Source: Nipponacmea schrenckii
Lineage: Eukaryota > Mollusca > Gastropoda > Lottiidae
Length of the DNA stretch: 64,000 nucleotides
NCBI GenBank assembly: GCA_030562195.1
Contig: JAUJPP010000012.1
Span: 19,716,001-19,780,000 of the forward strand
Direction: 5' to 3'
Positions 10,746 to 22,369 of this stretch are shown here, piece after piece (positions within the stretch are counted from its first letter, which is position 1; every line of letters begins with the position of its first letter). The position numbers and the translations under genes are program-made. The notes below the pieces were generated by a model, which did not search any database, had not been told where the DNA came from, and was given only the letters and a program-made list of their open reading frames with translations.

Positions 10746-13189
10746 GCGATATATTTATTTCATTTTACTCCATGTTCTTTTGAAATACGGAAAAGTTAAT
10801 CACATTCATCCTTACAGTCGTAGTGTCATAAGTTAAGTACATTATGCTGAATCTCTCATGTTGTCCACTGTATGAATATGAGTTTGATATTACGATCTCT
10901 GAGGTTGTTCACTGCATTACGAGACATCTCTGATGTTTTTTTTGTATGGAAAACGATAAGACTATGACGTTTATTAATGCATAACGATAAGTCTCTGACG
11001 TGGTTAACTGCATTCGAAATGTTATAGAAATTTCCATTTTCTCGGTTATAAACAATTTAACCGTATCATTGTAATTATATCTATAGATAATTTAAATTAT
11101 AACTACAATTGCCAATATTATTTTACTACATAACCATTACCAGTTCATCAAGTTCTCTGAACGCTTGTAATTTTCTTTTCAGCGAGGTGTTTTCCATCAT
11201 GATGGTTACGAATACGCTATTGAAACATTGGATGAACTGACGAACCACAGAACTAAACGCTCAGAAAAAAGATTTATCATAGCAAAACGTAGCTCTGAAG
11301 AAAATTCAGATATGGGTAGGTAGCCACATCATATTTTACTCCTAATAGTATTATTGATAACTATAAATAGGGTATATTTATTTTACATCAACGGGTCAAT
11401 ACCTTATAAACATATTTTCCAAAACATGTTAACTTTGAGCTCCAATATTTCAATATATTATTATATATTCATAAACGTTTGAAAGTCGGTTGTATGAAAA
11501 GCCATCAGCGATAACACAAACTTGCCAATTGAAGTGATCCATTACTGATAAAGTAGATACAATTTTCATACGGTTACGTACGAATAAGATGTCACATTAT
11601 TATTGTTAAGATTGATACGGATGGCTGATATTAAGGTCTATCAGCTTGTTAAGAAAATAATAATATTTAATAATTTAGTAATAGTCGTAGTTTAAATTTT
11701 ATTACATAGATGTTATTATTCTTAAGGCGATAATGTTGTGGATCTGGAAGAGGCTGTTAGAGAAAAAAGAGCTACACAAACCACAGTGGAAAGACCAGAT
11801 CATTTTGAAATAGAAACAGCTGTGGTTGTCGATGCTGATATGGTTTCATATTTGAAAAGTAATGGTCACCCAGAATACGATGACTGGTTAGATTACATGC
11901 TTATTAGATGGACAGGGGTAGGTTTAAAGACAATGATTCACCATTTAGGTCTTGATTATATAAAATACTAGTCTTCAGAAGTACCAGAACTGCACCGGAA
12001 CTTACAGGGGTTCGGTTAATTATACGAAGTGTTATATAAAATTAGCATTTTAATCGAAATCAAAGTAGAATGTCATTGGCGAATATTATAGTTTTCAGAT
12101 GTACCACAACTGCATAATACCGTCAAATATACCTCAAACTAAACATTTTACATTATATTTCATTAAGAATAAGTTTATTCAAAATCAAAGTCGAATGTCA
12201 CTGACAAAATCTTTGTACATGTGGTTCAAGATAAATGTTTGGCAATGGAGTAGACTCATAAGCATAATCTGCGTATATGTGATTATTCGGTAATCTCATA
12301 GTTAAGTTGTACGCGAGCGGGTCTTGAAAAGATAATAGTCATCCGAAAATGGACCGAATTTTCTGTTTCTATTGTAAGCTACAAGAGGTCATATAGTATG
12401 TATTTATGCAGCTGACGAAAATACTAGATTAGCATAACTTTCATTTTTCGGTTCACTCATCGTAGACATACTGTTTATAGGACTAGCGGGGTTGATAAGG
12501 CGAAGTAACCAACATAACATGGGTCATGATTTATTGTCCCATTCCCGGTTATAGTTTATATTTTATTCTGTAGGTTCAAGCAATCTGGAGTGATAAAGAT
12601 CTAATAGGTTTTGATGTCAAAATTTCTCTGAAATATATTGACTTCTGGGAGACTGATCCGGTAAGCTTTCATTTATATTACAGTGTTAAAAAAATTTAGA
12701 TATTGACTCTATCATCCAGTTTTTAACTTCTAAAACTTTTGAACAACTCAATTTGAAGATAATTTTACAACCTGAAAATCCGACTTCGATCTCATCTACA
12801 ATCAAAAATGATGTCTAGATTATGTTTTTTCAAAGCATTTCTGGTTTACAAACATTGACCTCGCATTTCTTTTTTTAGTCATTTTATACTTCATCAAAAA
12901 AGACTAGTGACACTACAAGACTTGTTTGTGATCATGCTAAAGAAAATAACTGGCCTTATGACCATGTACATTTGCAGCTTGGGTAAGTATATTCTATATT
13001 CAACTGTACAACTATTTTATCATACGAAACTCTGCTGTTTATCCAGTTATCAGATTGTTACACTATGTTTGCAACCATTGACCTCGTGTATTAATATCCT
13101 TATTCAAAACTACAGCAAGCCGATTTAGTCACGATAGCAGTTATAGAAATATAATTGTCAAACTGTTAAGCATATTACATTATTATTGA

Positions 13190-13450
13190 TTATTATCAAA
13201 TGTAGTTATACCTGCATGTCAAACTAGCTACATCCGAAATGTAATCAAACTATTTAGCAGCTTGAAATCACCATTTGTCAAACTAGCTAGCAGATTAGAC
13301 CATTATAACAAATGTTACAATCCCTTTGTCAAACGAGTTAGCGGAGGGGATCGCCACTTTGTCAAACTAACTAGCAGATGAAACCATTATAGGGAGCATA
13401 TTGGATCCCCACTGATCAAATGTAATTATATCCCCAGATTAGTCGGAACT
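13190..13450 (+). repeat. degenerate intron 9 repeats of copy A
   Basis: Irregular repeats of TTGTCAAACTAGCTAGCAGA-like words, about 50-60 bp apart; the orthologous intron in copy B has a regular version at 31,330-31,660. A short inverted repeat GAACTACGT...ACGTAGTTC lies at 13,449-13,491. Confidence 0.6.
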
Positions 13451-15101
13451 ACGTATGGGTCTTACTAGGAAATGACCCACACGAACGTAGTTCATAACCA
13501 ATGTTATAACATTTCAACGAAATCACTTAGAAATATGGGCTTCATGGAATCTACTAAGTTATTTTAGTTTATGTTTCTAGAAGTCAAGATGGATCTCCAT
13601 TAGGAATAGCTTGGATACGTTCTATCTGTACCTCATTGAAATGTTCTGGAATTAGAAGCCGTGATTGCTTTTCTGTGAAAGGTACTGCACATGAACTTGG
13701 TCATAAGTAAGTAAACCATGATCTATGAATTATATTAACTCAACTATCACGCCACGACAATCCCGATTCTTTATTCTTGGAATAATTGCATAAGTCCGGG
13801 TAGAATTGTGAACAAAACATATTAGTTTATTTTTTAAATACTTTTCAATTGTTTCACAACTGAGCACTGTAAGGCATTATCTATCCAGGTTCCATTCACG
13901 TCAGCACCCTATTTTTACCAAAAATAGAACCGCTTTTATCACATAACAGTAATAGCCGGTTAATAACATAACTGACTATACAAGGGTCAATTTAATAATC
14001 AAAATGAGCTCGCGCTTATGTCATATGAAACTGTGCCCCGACAGAACAACGATTACCCGTTCGTGCCACGTTCTCGCTAACATGTAAGGAATTGGTGAAA
14101 GTTTTTCTGTCATTGAGCCTTAAAGAATTGGAACTCTACCAGACAATTGTCAACCTGAACATACCAAGACTCATCTGGACCATGTGACGACCTTCCCGAC
14201 CGCGATCGATCCCAGTGTTCTAAATATTAATTGGTTTGATTTATGTTCTAATCTTAGTTTGGGATTACCACATAATGATCCAAAAAGAGGTTACTGTGGT
14301 CCCGGAGATGGAGGTATTATGGGATATGGTTACATTGGTTTAAGTTCCTGTAATAAAGCCAAATTAAGAGAAACAGTCAGGTATATTTTACAATGCCATA
14401 GTAGTTCCATGAGTAGTTTTTTTTTAGTTTAAAAAATCACGTCCTTTGTATCAGTATCCTTAGGTGCGCAAGCAGGCATTTTTTTCTTCCAATCTGTTTT
14501 TTCTGCGGGGGGGGGGGGAGCTAGTGTACTACCCCCTCCCGCCTTTTATCATGAACATGAGGTTAAGTCATGTATGTGATGTTTCCCTTTTTTTCAGTTT
14601 GAGTCCAAAACACGACTGCTTATTTGAAGTGAATGTTAATACATCTAATGTGGCCGAATTAGACGATGAATACCAAGGTGAGTTGCATATTCAGTGGATT
14701 GTTGTCTCACGGTTTCTAAATCATATCTGTGGGTTATCCACTTTCTCAAATAGCCTCCTCTTTATTTTCATAAAGACAATCCGGAGAAGATAGTAAGAGA
14801 TAAAACTGTATTCCATCACTTCCGTACTCGGACAACCCACAAATAGGCTGTGGTATATTTTAAGCATTACTCAAGAAGGCGTCAACCATCTTGCCCAAAC
14901 AACAACCCCATTTGACATTCTTTCTCCAGGCTATGGTAATACACCTGAGGGAAATTACGTATTCATAACTAATTATTATCCAATTAAAGTTGGCTCTAGA
15001 ATCTTACTAGAAAATATCAGCCAATCAAACTTTTTTGTTCTCATTCCCACGCCTACAAAAACGACGGTTAAATTGGACTTTCGGGATACGGTGGTCGTTA
15101 A

Positions 15102-15576
15102 AGGGGCCCAGGCTTGATTTGTTTCGGACAATCATCCGACAGCCTTAAACACATGAAATCTTTTGCTTAGCCAATCAGAAATAGTCTACAGAGCTTACCT
15201 TTGAAATTTGAGCCTTCAAATCCATGTGTATCCATAATTATCCGTGTTTGAAAAACCATAATGCCTTAAGATATTACGAACGTCCCGCCATATTGGAAAA
15301 CGGTTCGTCTTGATAATCAAAGAGTTATCCTTCCCGTCGTGCAATAGCGGTCATCTATATAAATAGACTACAACGCATTTTCAATTGTAGACTTTGTCAA
15401 CAGGACACAAAGGAGACCAGCCACGTACAGCACGGAAAAAAAATGAAAAGTGAAATTTTTTGTTTGAGGTATATTTCAAGGTATTTTGCGATTTTCTTAG
15501 AGCGTGAGTATTTCTGAGGACTGTTTAAATGTAACAAAGGCCCAAAACGACCCCTAAAAATCAAGCCTGGGCCCCT
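15102..15576. mobile_element. TTAA-flanked MITE (piggyBac-type) in copy A intron 12
   Basis: Perfect 19-bp terminal inverted repeats AGGGGCCCAGGCTTGATTT at 15,102-15,120 and its complement at 15,558-15,576, directly flanked by TTAA at 15,098-15,101 and 15,577-15,580. TTAA target duplications are diagnostic of the piggyBac superfamily. The 475-bp interior has no coding frame, so it is non-autonomous. It is absent from the corresponding intron of copy B. Confidence 0.85.
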
Positions 15577-15879
15577 TTAACTTAACTATTGAGCTCCAGA
15601 GAAATGCCAATATAATGTGTATTATAATTATTGTTCAAAAGGCCAGCATATGTTACCTGATGACTTATGTGTTGCAAGATTCGGAGAAAACTATGCCTAT
15701 GAACCCTCTGATCCAGTAAGTAATTATTTTATGAGTTATGGCCCTTTGGGCATTAAAATGACAACATTAGAGAAAAGTAAGTAATGTCTAGAATAGTAAG
15801 CAAACCCCACTGTAGCTGTTCAACACAGACTACAAATAGCGACCTGATGACAAATTTAAAACGTTCAAGGGCCATAACT

Positions 15880-16135
15880 GATGAAAATACATTTGGACTT
15901 AGTCCACCGATTCATTTACCATCTATCTCAATGTTAAATCACGAAATTCAAACTTCTATAACTTTTTCCAGAAATCTCGTTGAATATATTTTCCAATATG
16001 TCACATGAAAGCCTGGCCAATACTTGGTTTCTATACAAAATTTCAATATAGCATGACAATGAAAATTTTGAACTAAACAAAATGAAAGTAAACCACTGCA
16101 TTTTACTAACATCCACTTGACTGTCACTGAAAACA
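15880..16135 (-). mobile_element. dispersed repeat copy 1 (LINE-associated segment)
   Basis: Shares long similarity with 19,830-20,118 and 52,985-53,362 (for example CACGAAATTCAA, AATACTTGGTTTCTAT, ATGAAAGTAAACCACT). The third copy directly adjoins a minus-strand reverse transcriptase remnant, so these may be 5'-truncated retroelement ends; that link is inferred. Confidence 0.6.
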
Positions 16136-16139
16136 AGTT

Positions 16140-16966
16140 ATATTGATTTATATTTAAATAGAAAGGTTATATTGATTTATATTTATATAGATAGGTTATA
16201 TGGATTTATATTGATATAGATAAGTTATATGGATTTATATAGATAAGTTATATTGATTTATATTTATATAGATAAGTTATATGGATTTATCTTTATATAG
16301 AAAGGTTATATGGATTTATATTTATATAGAAAGGTTATATGGATTTATATTTATATAGATAAGTTATATTGATTTATATTTATATAGATAAGTTATATGG
16401 ATTTATCTTTATATAGATAAGTTATATTGATTTATATTTATATAGATAAGTTATATGGATTTATCTTTATATAGATAAATTATAAGGATTTATATTTATA
16501 TAGAAAGATTATATGGATTTATATTTATATAGAAAGGTTATATGGATTTATATTTATATAGATAAGTTAATATTGATTTATATTTATATAGATAAGTTAA
16601 TATTGATTTATATTTATATAGAAAGGTTATATGGATTTATATAGATAAGTTAATATTGATTTATATTTATATAGATAAGTTATATTGATTTATCTTTATA
16701 TAGAAAGGTTATATTGATTTATATTTATATAGAAAGGTTATATGGATTTATCTTTATATAGATAAGTTGTATATATTTATCTTTATATAGATAAGTAAAT
16801 ATTGATTTATATTTATATAGAAAGGTTATATGGATTTATCTTTATATAGATAAGTTGTATGTATTTATCTTTATATAGATAAGTAAATATTGATTTATAT
16901 TTATATAGATAAGTTATATTGATTTATATTTATATAGATAAGTTATATGGATTTATATTTATATAG
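16140..16966 (+). repeat. copy A array of exon 14 acceptor motifs (about 28 units, 29-30 bp)
   Basis: Unit close to GATTTATATTTATATAG followed by ATAAGTTATATT. The last unit runs into exon 14: TTTATATAG|ATATGTAGTG, where the AG at 16,965-16,966 is the acceptor demanded by the reading frame. Every full unit therefore repeats the TATATAG|ATA acceptor. A diverged version precedes exon 14 of copy B (33,780-34,234). Confidence 0.85.
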
Positions 16967-17914
16967 ATATGTAGTGAGTTTAAATGTAGATATATGGGTA
17001 ATGATGGAAAATGGGGTATATTACAAGATAATTCGTATATTCCACGAGGCATTTACTGTGGTGATAGACAGGTAATTGGTGATTTTTATTCTCTTATAGC
17101 CAGTAGCTAGCGTGGTTCACAAAATGTATTTCATTGTAGGTACAACTAATAAAAATAAAACAAATAGAGCTGAGGACAGCACTGAGCGTGAACGTTGAGA
17201 TTTTTGTCCGAGAGCCTTGTGGCCCTGATGTACTTTAATACATTTCGCCCGGTGTTCTCTCAAACAATTATAGTAAAACACAACTGTGAAATTATTCAAT
17301 GCTTTGGTTTTTGCTCGAGGTTTTTCGTATTATAGCACATACCATACCACATTTAGTTTTATATCATAGTAATGTGCTTGAAATCAAAATTCCAACTATG
17401 CCTTTATTTAAGTTGTCAACATTAAATTGAGATATGCAAAATTTGAAAGGTGATTTCATATATTGATGTGGACTCTTGTCCGACTTCTTATTTACTTAGA
17501 GCAGAAATTCAAACAGAGTTATAATGTGTATATTATGTATGTAGATACTACAGTTTTCATCTGAATTCATTTGAATGAAATTCGATGTGGACATTAATAC
17601 TGATGTTGCACTTGTCTATATAACTTTGATGACGTATCTGTGTCTATATAGCTATACTAACTGAGCAAACAGGCATCATTTTGTTCTACACTTTCCTAGA
17701 TGTGTATTCGAAGGACTTGTATGACATGGGAAGAAAGTGGACGAAATGTAACAGAATTAGAAGAAAATGTTGTAGTGGGTGGTTGGTCTGAATGGAGTGA
17801 CTATGGTCCATGCTCAAGAACTTGTGGCACTGGGGTCAAACTTTCACACAGAATTTGCAACAATCCTACGTAAGTAATATTTACACATTAATAACCTCGT
17901 AGGAAAAACATTTA

Positions 17915-18035
17915 TTATTTGTTATTTGTTATTTATTATTTATTATTATTGTTATTGTTATTGTTATTGTTACTATTACTATTACTATTACTATTATTTT
18001 TATTTTTATTTTTATTATTATACAACCTTCAAGAA
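17915..18035 (+). repeat. ATT/GTT/ACT trinucleotide-hexanucleotide microsatellite
   Basis: Compound microsatellite of ATTATT, GTTATT and ACTATT words in intron 15 of copy A; the Tyr-rich frame across it is meaningless. Confidence 0.9.
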
Positions 18036-18358
18036 TAGCGTAGTAGTTGTCCTGGTAACACAGGAGTTATCTCCCTCCCCATGCCTGACCAAGGCCTATA
18101 CAGTTATTTTCAATATGTTTAAATTACTGCACTTCATTTTTCACTACTTTCTCTAAACAAGATTTTATGTTTTTAATGGATTTACCTGTATTTTATCATG
18201 TTTCTCTCCGCTATTCATAGAATACTTACAATATTTTACAGGCCAGTAAATTCCCCATTATGCGATGGACAATCATTCAGAGCAGAACTTTGTGAAAATG
18301 AGGTAATGGTCATATTTCGTATGTGAAGACATCACATTTCGTTTTGATTTACAAACTA

Positions 18359-18548
18359 CAGTAAAAGTCCTTCATGCGACCACGCCCATTCTGCGACCGC
18401 TCGTTGTTAGCGACCGCCTCAAATTCCCCCCGACGATATTTCAAAAAAATTTATGCTTATCAAACGACCACTCCTTCAACGCGACCAGCGACCACCGAAA
18501 TTGAAGTAAATTGGCCAATTATCGCCTAATAAACGACCACGCTAAACG
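18359..18548. mobile_element. 190-bp insertion with TA target duplication
   Basis: In copy A the sequence CTA|CAGTAAAAG ... CTAAACG|TATATGAT is interrupted relative to copy B, where the inverted counterpart at about 35,795-35,805 reads CTATATGATC without the insert. The paralog supplies the empty site and a TA duplication. CAGTAAAAG plus repeated GCGACCACG words resemble ends of pogo/Tigger-like elements, but the two ends are not good inverted repeats. Confidence 0.55.
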
Positions 18549-19189
18549 TATATGATCCCGTTGCTATTTCTTTTCCTATTGCTAACTTGACGATGCTCAT
18601 AAAACCTGACATTATTTTGTTTCAACAATGTACGTGTGATTTTCATGAAGATGTGTGCTAATCCAAGTTTTATTTGAGTCTCTGAATTGATAATTTCACA
18701 CACAGATTGTAACCATTGTGGTCATCTTTGGTCTCTACATTCGGGTTAAACAATGTCTATTTACTATGGCCAGCAGGGATGGAAACGGCCTTAAAACGTA
18801 TCATAGGTATACACACGTATTTCCAAACCGGTCTATCTACTGTACTTCATCAAAAATTTATTTCTATGTTTGTAGCCTTGTGACGGAGATAGTGAGGACT
18901 TCCAAGATCAAAAAATTATCCGTGCTTCTGAAGTTTGTGAAATGAAGATAAACTCAGGTGTGATCGATAGTGAGGAGTATTCTGGTATCGGTGCTCCGAA
19001 TATGAGAACTTACTGTGAGTATAAATGGATTTATATACAATATTTTATTCAATTTGAGAAATTCAATGAAATTAACAGCAGAATACTTACTACTCTGTGT
19101 TGTAACGGAAAACTGGGCTTCAATCTTTGTTACTATGTGTTAGCTAGGTGGCCGTAAAACCCCAGAGGTGGTTATAAGGTGTTCAAAAT

Positions 19190-19458
19190 TGTATTATTTT
19201 TTATATGGTGTATTAGTTTATGAGATGTATTGTATTAGATAGTGGTTGTATTACTTTCAGATGGTGTATTGGTATATAAGATGTATTGAATTAGATAATG
19301 GTTGTTTAATACCGTATTACTTTCAGATGGTGTATTGGTATGTAAGATGTGGTGTATAAGATAATGGATGTTTAAAACTGTATTACTTTCAGATGGTGTA
19401 TTGGTATATAAGATGTATTGTATTAGATAATGGATGTTTAAAACTGTATTACTTTCAG
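19190..19458 (+). repeat. copy A array of exon 18 acceptor junctions (about 4 units)
   Basis: Units of about 65 bp containing TTACTTTCAG|ATGGTGTATT, identical to the acceptor and first bases of exon 18 at 19,459. The same array is much larger in copy B. Confidence 0.85.
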
Positions 19459-19829
19459 ATGGTGTATTGATATGTAAGATGAGATGTGCTCTGTTAGATG
19501 GTGGATATGATAATAATGATAATTCCAAAGGTTTGATGCCTGATGGATCATGGTGTAAGGAATCTGATAAAGATCTCGACAATTCCTTCCACTGTGCCTA
19601 TGGAAGATGCATGGTAAGAGTTTGTAGAATGCTGAATTGATGTTTTGTTCATCAAGATTTTTTAAATCTTTTAATACCTATATCATTCTAACGATGTTGG
19701 TGAGATAGATTATTGACCAAAGGACCATCAACAGAGGCCTGTTAGATTTGACAAGTTTCAGCAAAATTCTTAACCCGCTCTCAAAGGTCGACAACTGCAA
19801 TTTCAAATCTGAAATTTTACTCTAGATTA

Positions 19830-20118
19830 TGCGGACTCGGACCACCAATTCATTTGCCATCTGTTTTAATGTTAAATCAAGAAATTCAACCGTCCATAAC
19901 TTTTTCCAGAAATCTCGTTGGAAGCGTTCCTATATATCACATGGAGGCCAATACTTGGTTTCTATAAAAAATTTCAATATAGCATGACCCTGAAAATTTT
20001 GAACTAAACTAAATGAAAGTAAACCACTACATTTTATCAACATCCGCTTGACTATCACTCCACACAAAACCACATCAAATTAAAAATGGATATGCGTAAA
20101 CCCAAAGGAAGGAGAAAG
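19830..20118 (-). mobile_element. dispersed repeat copy 2 (LINE-associated segment)
   Basis: Parallel in order and orientation to 15,880-16,135 and 52,985-53,362, here extending to a GGAGAAAGAGG end that is also the border with the reverse transcriptase remnant in the third copy. Located in intron 18 of copy A. Confidence 0.6.
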
Positions 20119-20745
20119 AGGTCTATACGTATATGTATACAATCATTAGCATTAAATGTTTTTCTGGTCCATACTACCTTTTTTTTATTGTTATCCTCCA
20201 GGAATTCGGATGTGATGGTGTACTGATATCGCAAGGTGGCCAGTATGCTGATGAATGTGGTGTTTGTGGTGGAAATGGTGATTCGTGCTCTTAAAATTAA
20301 GGTAAATTTCTATAATATTGTTAATATGTATCACACTCCCAAACCAGGAGCCTGTTTCACACAAACTTAACTTGATTTTAGTGTTCTTATGGTCAGATTG
20401 GTCAATCGGGTTACTGTATTTCTTAAAATCTTGTATTTTTGTTAAAATTTTGTGAAACAGGTCCCAGGTGTCGTGTCGTCTATCTATTACATGTAGTTTA
20501 TCTGGTCAACAGATATCAAAAGTTAACTGTAAGAGATCTCTTCTGCTATTAAATCAATGAAACCTCTTAATTCTTCCAAACTTGAGTCAATTAGTTTTCT
20601 TGCAGGGAATTTCTAGAATAAGTTTTCACAAACACTTCGTCCAACTGTCCGGTGTTGGGTAAAATAAGGCACATAACGATTGTAATGGGTTTGTTGTGGA
20701 CCGTTTTATCTCAGCAAATTCATTTCTATTTTGTCAGTATGACCC

Positions 20746-20937
20746 CAGTCTAATTAAAATATAGACCTTACTTTCGTTCGTATTTTATTAGTTTCGTTTC
20801 GAATGTTTTTATTTGCTATTGGCTTTGTACGTAACCCTTACTGTAGTGGTTACGTACAAAGCCAATAGCTAATAAAACATTCGAAACGAAACGAATAAAA
20901 TACGAACGAAAGTAAGGTCTATATTTTAATTAGACTG
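20746..20937. mobile_element. fold-back MITE with 9-bp target duplication
   Basis: Two arms of about 90 bp (20,746-20,835 and 20,849-20,937), almost perfectly complementary, around a 13-nt loop. Termini are CAGTCTAATTAAAATATAGA and its complement. Flanks repeat GTATGACCC at 20,737-20,745 and 20,938-20,946. Nine-bp duplications with long terminal repeats are characteristic of Mutator-like (MULE) elements; the assignment is inferred. It lies between the last coding exon and the 3' UTR exon of copy A. Confidence 0.85.
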
Positions 20938-21004
20938 GTATGACCCATTCAATTTCTTTCTGACCAATAAATTAGATACTACTGTAATTTTTCTTTTATT
21001 TCAG

Positions 21005-21140
21005 AATAATCCAGTTGGACGATTTTCCTCACTTATTTATCAACAAGACTTTTATCTATGTTAAATGTTGTAACTTCTATGTTTGTATTTAAATATTATT
21101 CTCTCTGAATCTTGTGTGTGTTTTATTTTTTATGACATCT
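21005..21140 (+). other. 3' UTR exon of copy A
   Basis: Acceptor TTTCAG|AATAATCCAG followed by sequence conserved with 39,222-39,350 and 59,639-59,765 (ACTTTTATCT, TTAAATGTTGTAAC, CTCTGAATCTTG). Conservation of this non-coding block in all three copies supports its being transcribed. The stop codon lies only 7 nt before the preceding junction, so nonsense-mediated decay would not be expected from this junction. No AATAAA is seen here. Confidence 0.65.
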
Positions 21141-21264
21141 GAGTAAAACCCGGCAACTTTATTCCAACGTTTACAAATAGTTGACTAATTCAAATGCCAA
21201 ATTTCCAGGTTTTTTTAACACAATCAGTTGGACGACAGTCTACAACCACATCTTTTTGAGTCAG

Positions 21265-21575
21265 TTAGCGAAGAAAGAAAGAAAATTCTAGGCTATAGCC
21301 TATTCTTCAAGGATACCAACTTAGGTTCACAATTTCGCCGTGACAGGGATCCTTTCTACCAGCTGGTCCTTGGCCGAACCTCTTGGCATTGATCTTTCCC
21401 TGATTATCCGTACCCATTTACAGCTGGAATTATGAGCGAAGATCAATCAAGGTCATCGAACTTCAGAAACCGATAGAGATTAGAACTCACGTCCTACATT
21501 TTCCACTTATCCACGCAAATGACGTCATGACGTACAGAACCAACACTCTAACCGCTGTGCTATAGAACCTCATGG
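21265..21575 (-). mobile_element. tRNA-derived SINE (GACGTCATGACG family)
   Basis: Minus-strand head reads TCTATAGCACAGCGGTTAGA (matches the A-box TRGCNNAGYGG) with GAGTTCTAATCTC as a B-box-like word further in; the body contains CATGACGTCAT. Sister copies: 25,890-26,190 and 28,215-28,450 (plus), and a fragment at 54,495-54,560 (minus). Confidence 0.75.
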
Positions 21576-22369
21576 TCAATTTTCCAATGGCTTTTTATTC
21601 CTTTCATACTGCGTTACCATTCTTTTAATAATTGCCACTCGTTTGACTAAATAACAAAAATGTCTCTACCATAACCAATTTATGTTGTCTTATAGTTGAT
21701 AGCTTTTCAAACGTATATATTGATTGAGAATTGATAGATGAATCATATAGTACATAAGTATAAAGTTTAAACAAAATTAAGAATTTTGAAATGCTAACAA
21801 GTCGAATAGGCAAACAGTGGCCTTGGGTGTTTCATAAGATGCAGAGTTGAAATTGGAGAAAGTTAAAGATGATAATATAAATTGAGAAATTTTGAAATGC
21901 TTATCACGTCGAATAGGCAAACAGTTGAGTGGCTTTGGGTGTTTCAAAAGATGAAGAGTTGAAATTGGAGCTCAAATTCAACATTTTTCGAAACATCTGT
22001 CAATCAGCTATAGACCTACTGATGTAAAATAATTATATTTATAGTTATCAATAATAATATTAGGAGCAAAATATGACGCGGCTACCTACACACAATATCT
22101 GAATTTTCTTCAGAGCTACGTTTTGCTATGATAAATCTTTTTTCTGAGCGTTTATTCCTGTGGTTCGTTAGTTCATCCACTGTTTTTCAATGGCATATTC
22201 GTAACCATCATGATGGAAAACACCAGGCTGATATGAAAATTCCACGCGTTCAATGTATTGGATGAACAGAGTGTAATTTTAATTTACGTGTAGATATAAT
22301 TACAATGTTATGGTAAAAATGTCAGAGACGTGCAGTAAATGGGGTAAACTTATACTTATACTTATCGTA

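Larger units (their letters stand above)
6957..20294 (+). pseudogene. copy A: ADAMTS-like metalloproteinase gene with broken propeptide
   Basis: Coding exons aligned to copy B: 6957-7013 (signal peptide), 7383-7425, 8066-8126, 9490-9556 (exon 4, in-frame TAA at 9554), about 10026-10130 (decayed exon 5), 11183-11315, 11727-11917, 12574-12660, 12879-12982, 13581-13706, 14258-14380, 14598-14677, 15642-15715, 16967-17071, 17700-17869, 18242-18302, 18876-19014, 19459-19613, 20202-20294. Exons 6-19 are open, in matching phase, with good splice sites. They keep the zinc site HELGHNLGLPHND (split across exons 10/11), the IMGYG Met-turn candidate, the disintegrin-like cysteines, a TSP1 repeat with [10 protein letters not shown] and the terminal CGVCGG motif. 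Exon 4 is truncated, a second decayed exon-4 copy lies at 9,048-9,134, and exon 5 survives only as its 3' edge. Skipping exons 4-5 would shift the frame (161 nt precede them). A secreted product from this start is therefore unlikely, though transcription or another promoter cannot be excluded. RTKR and REKR in exons 6 and 7 are furin-type sites. Confidence 0.8.
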
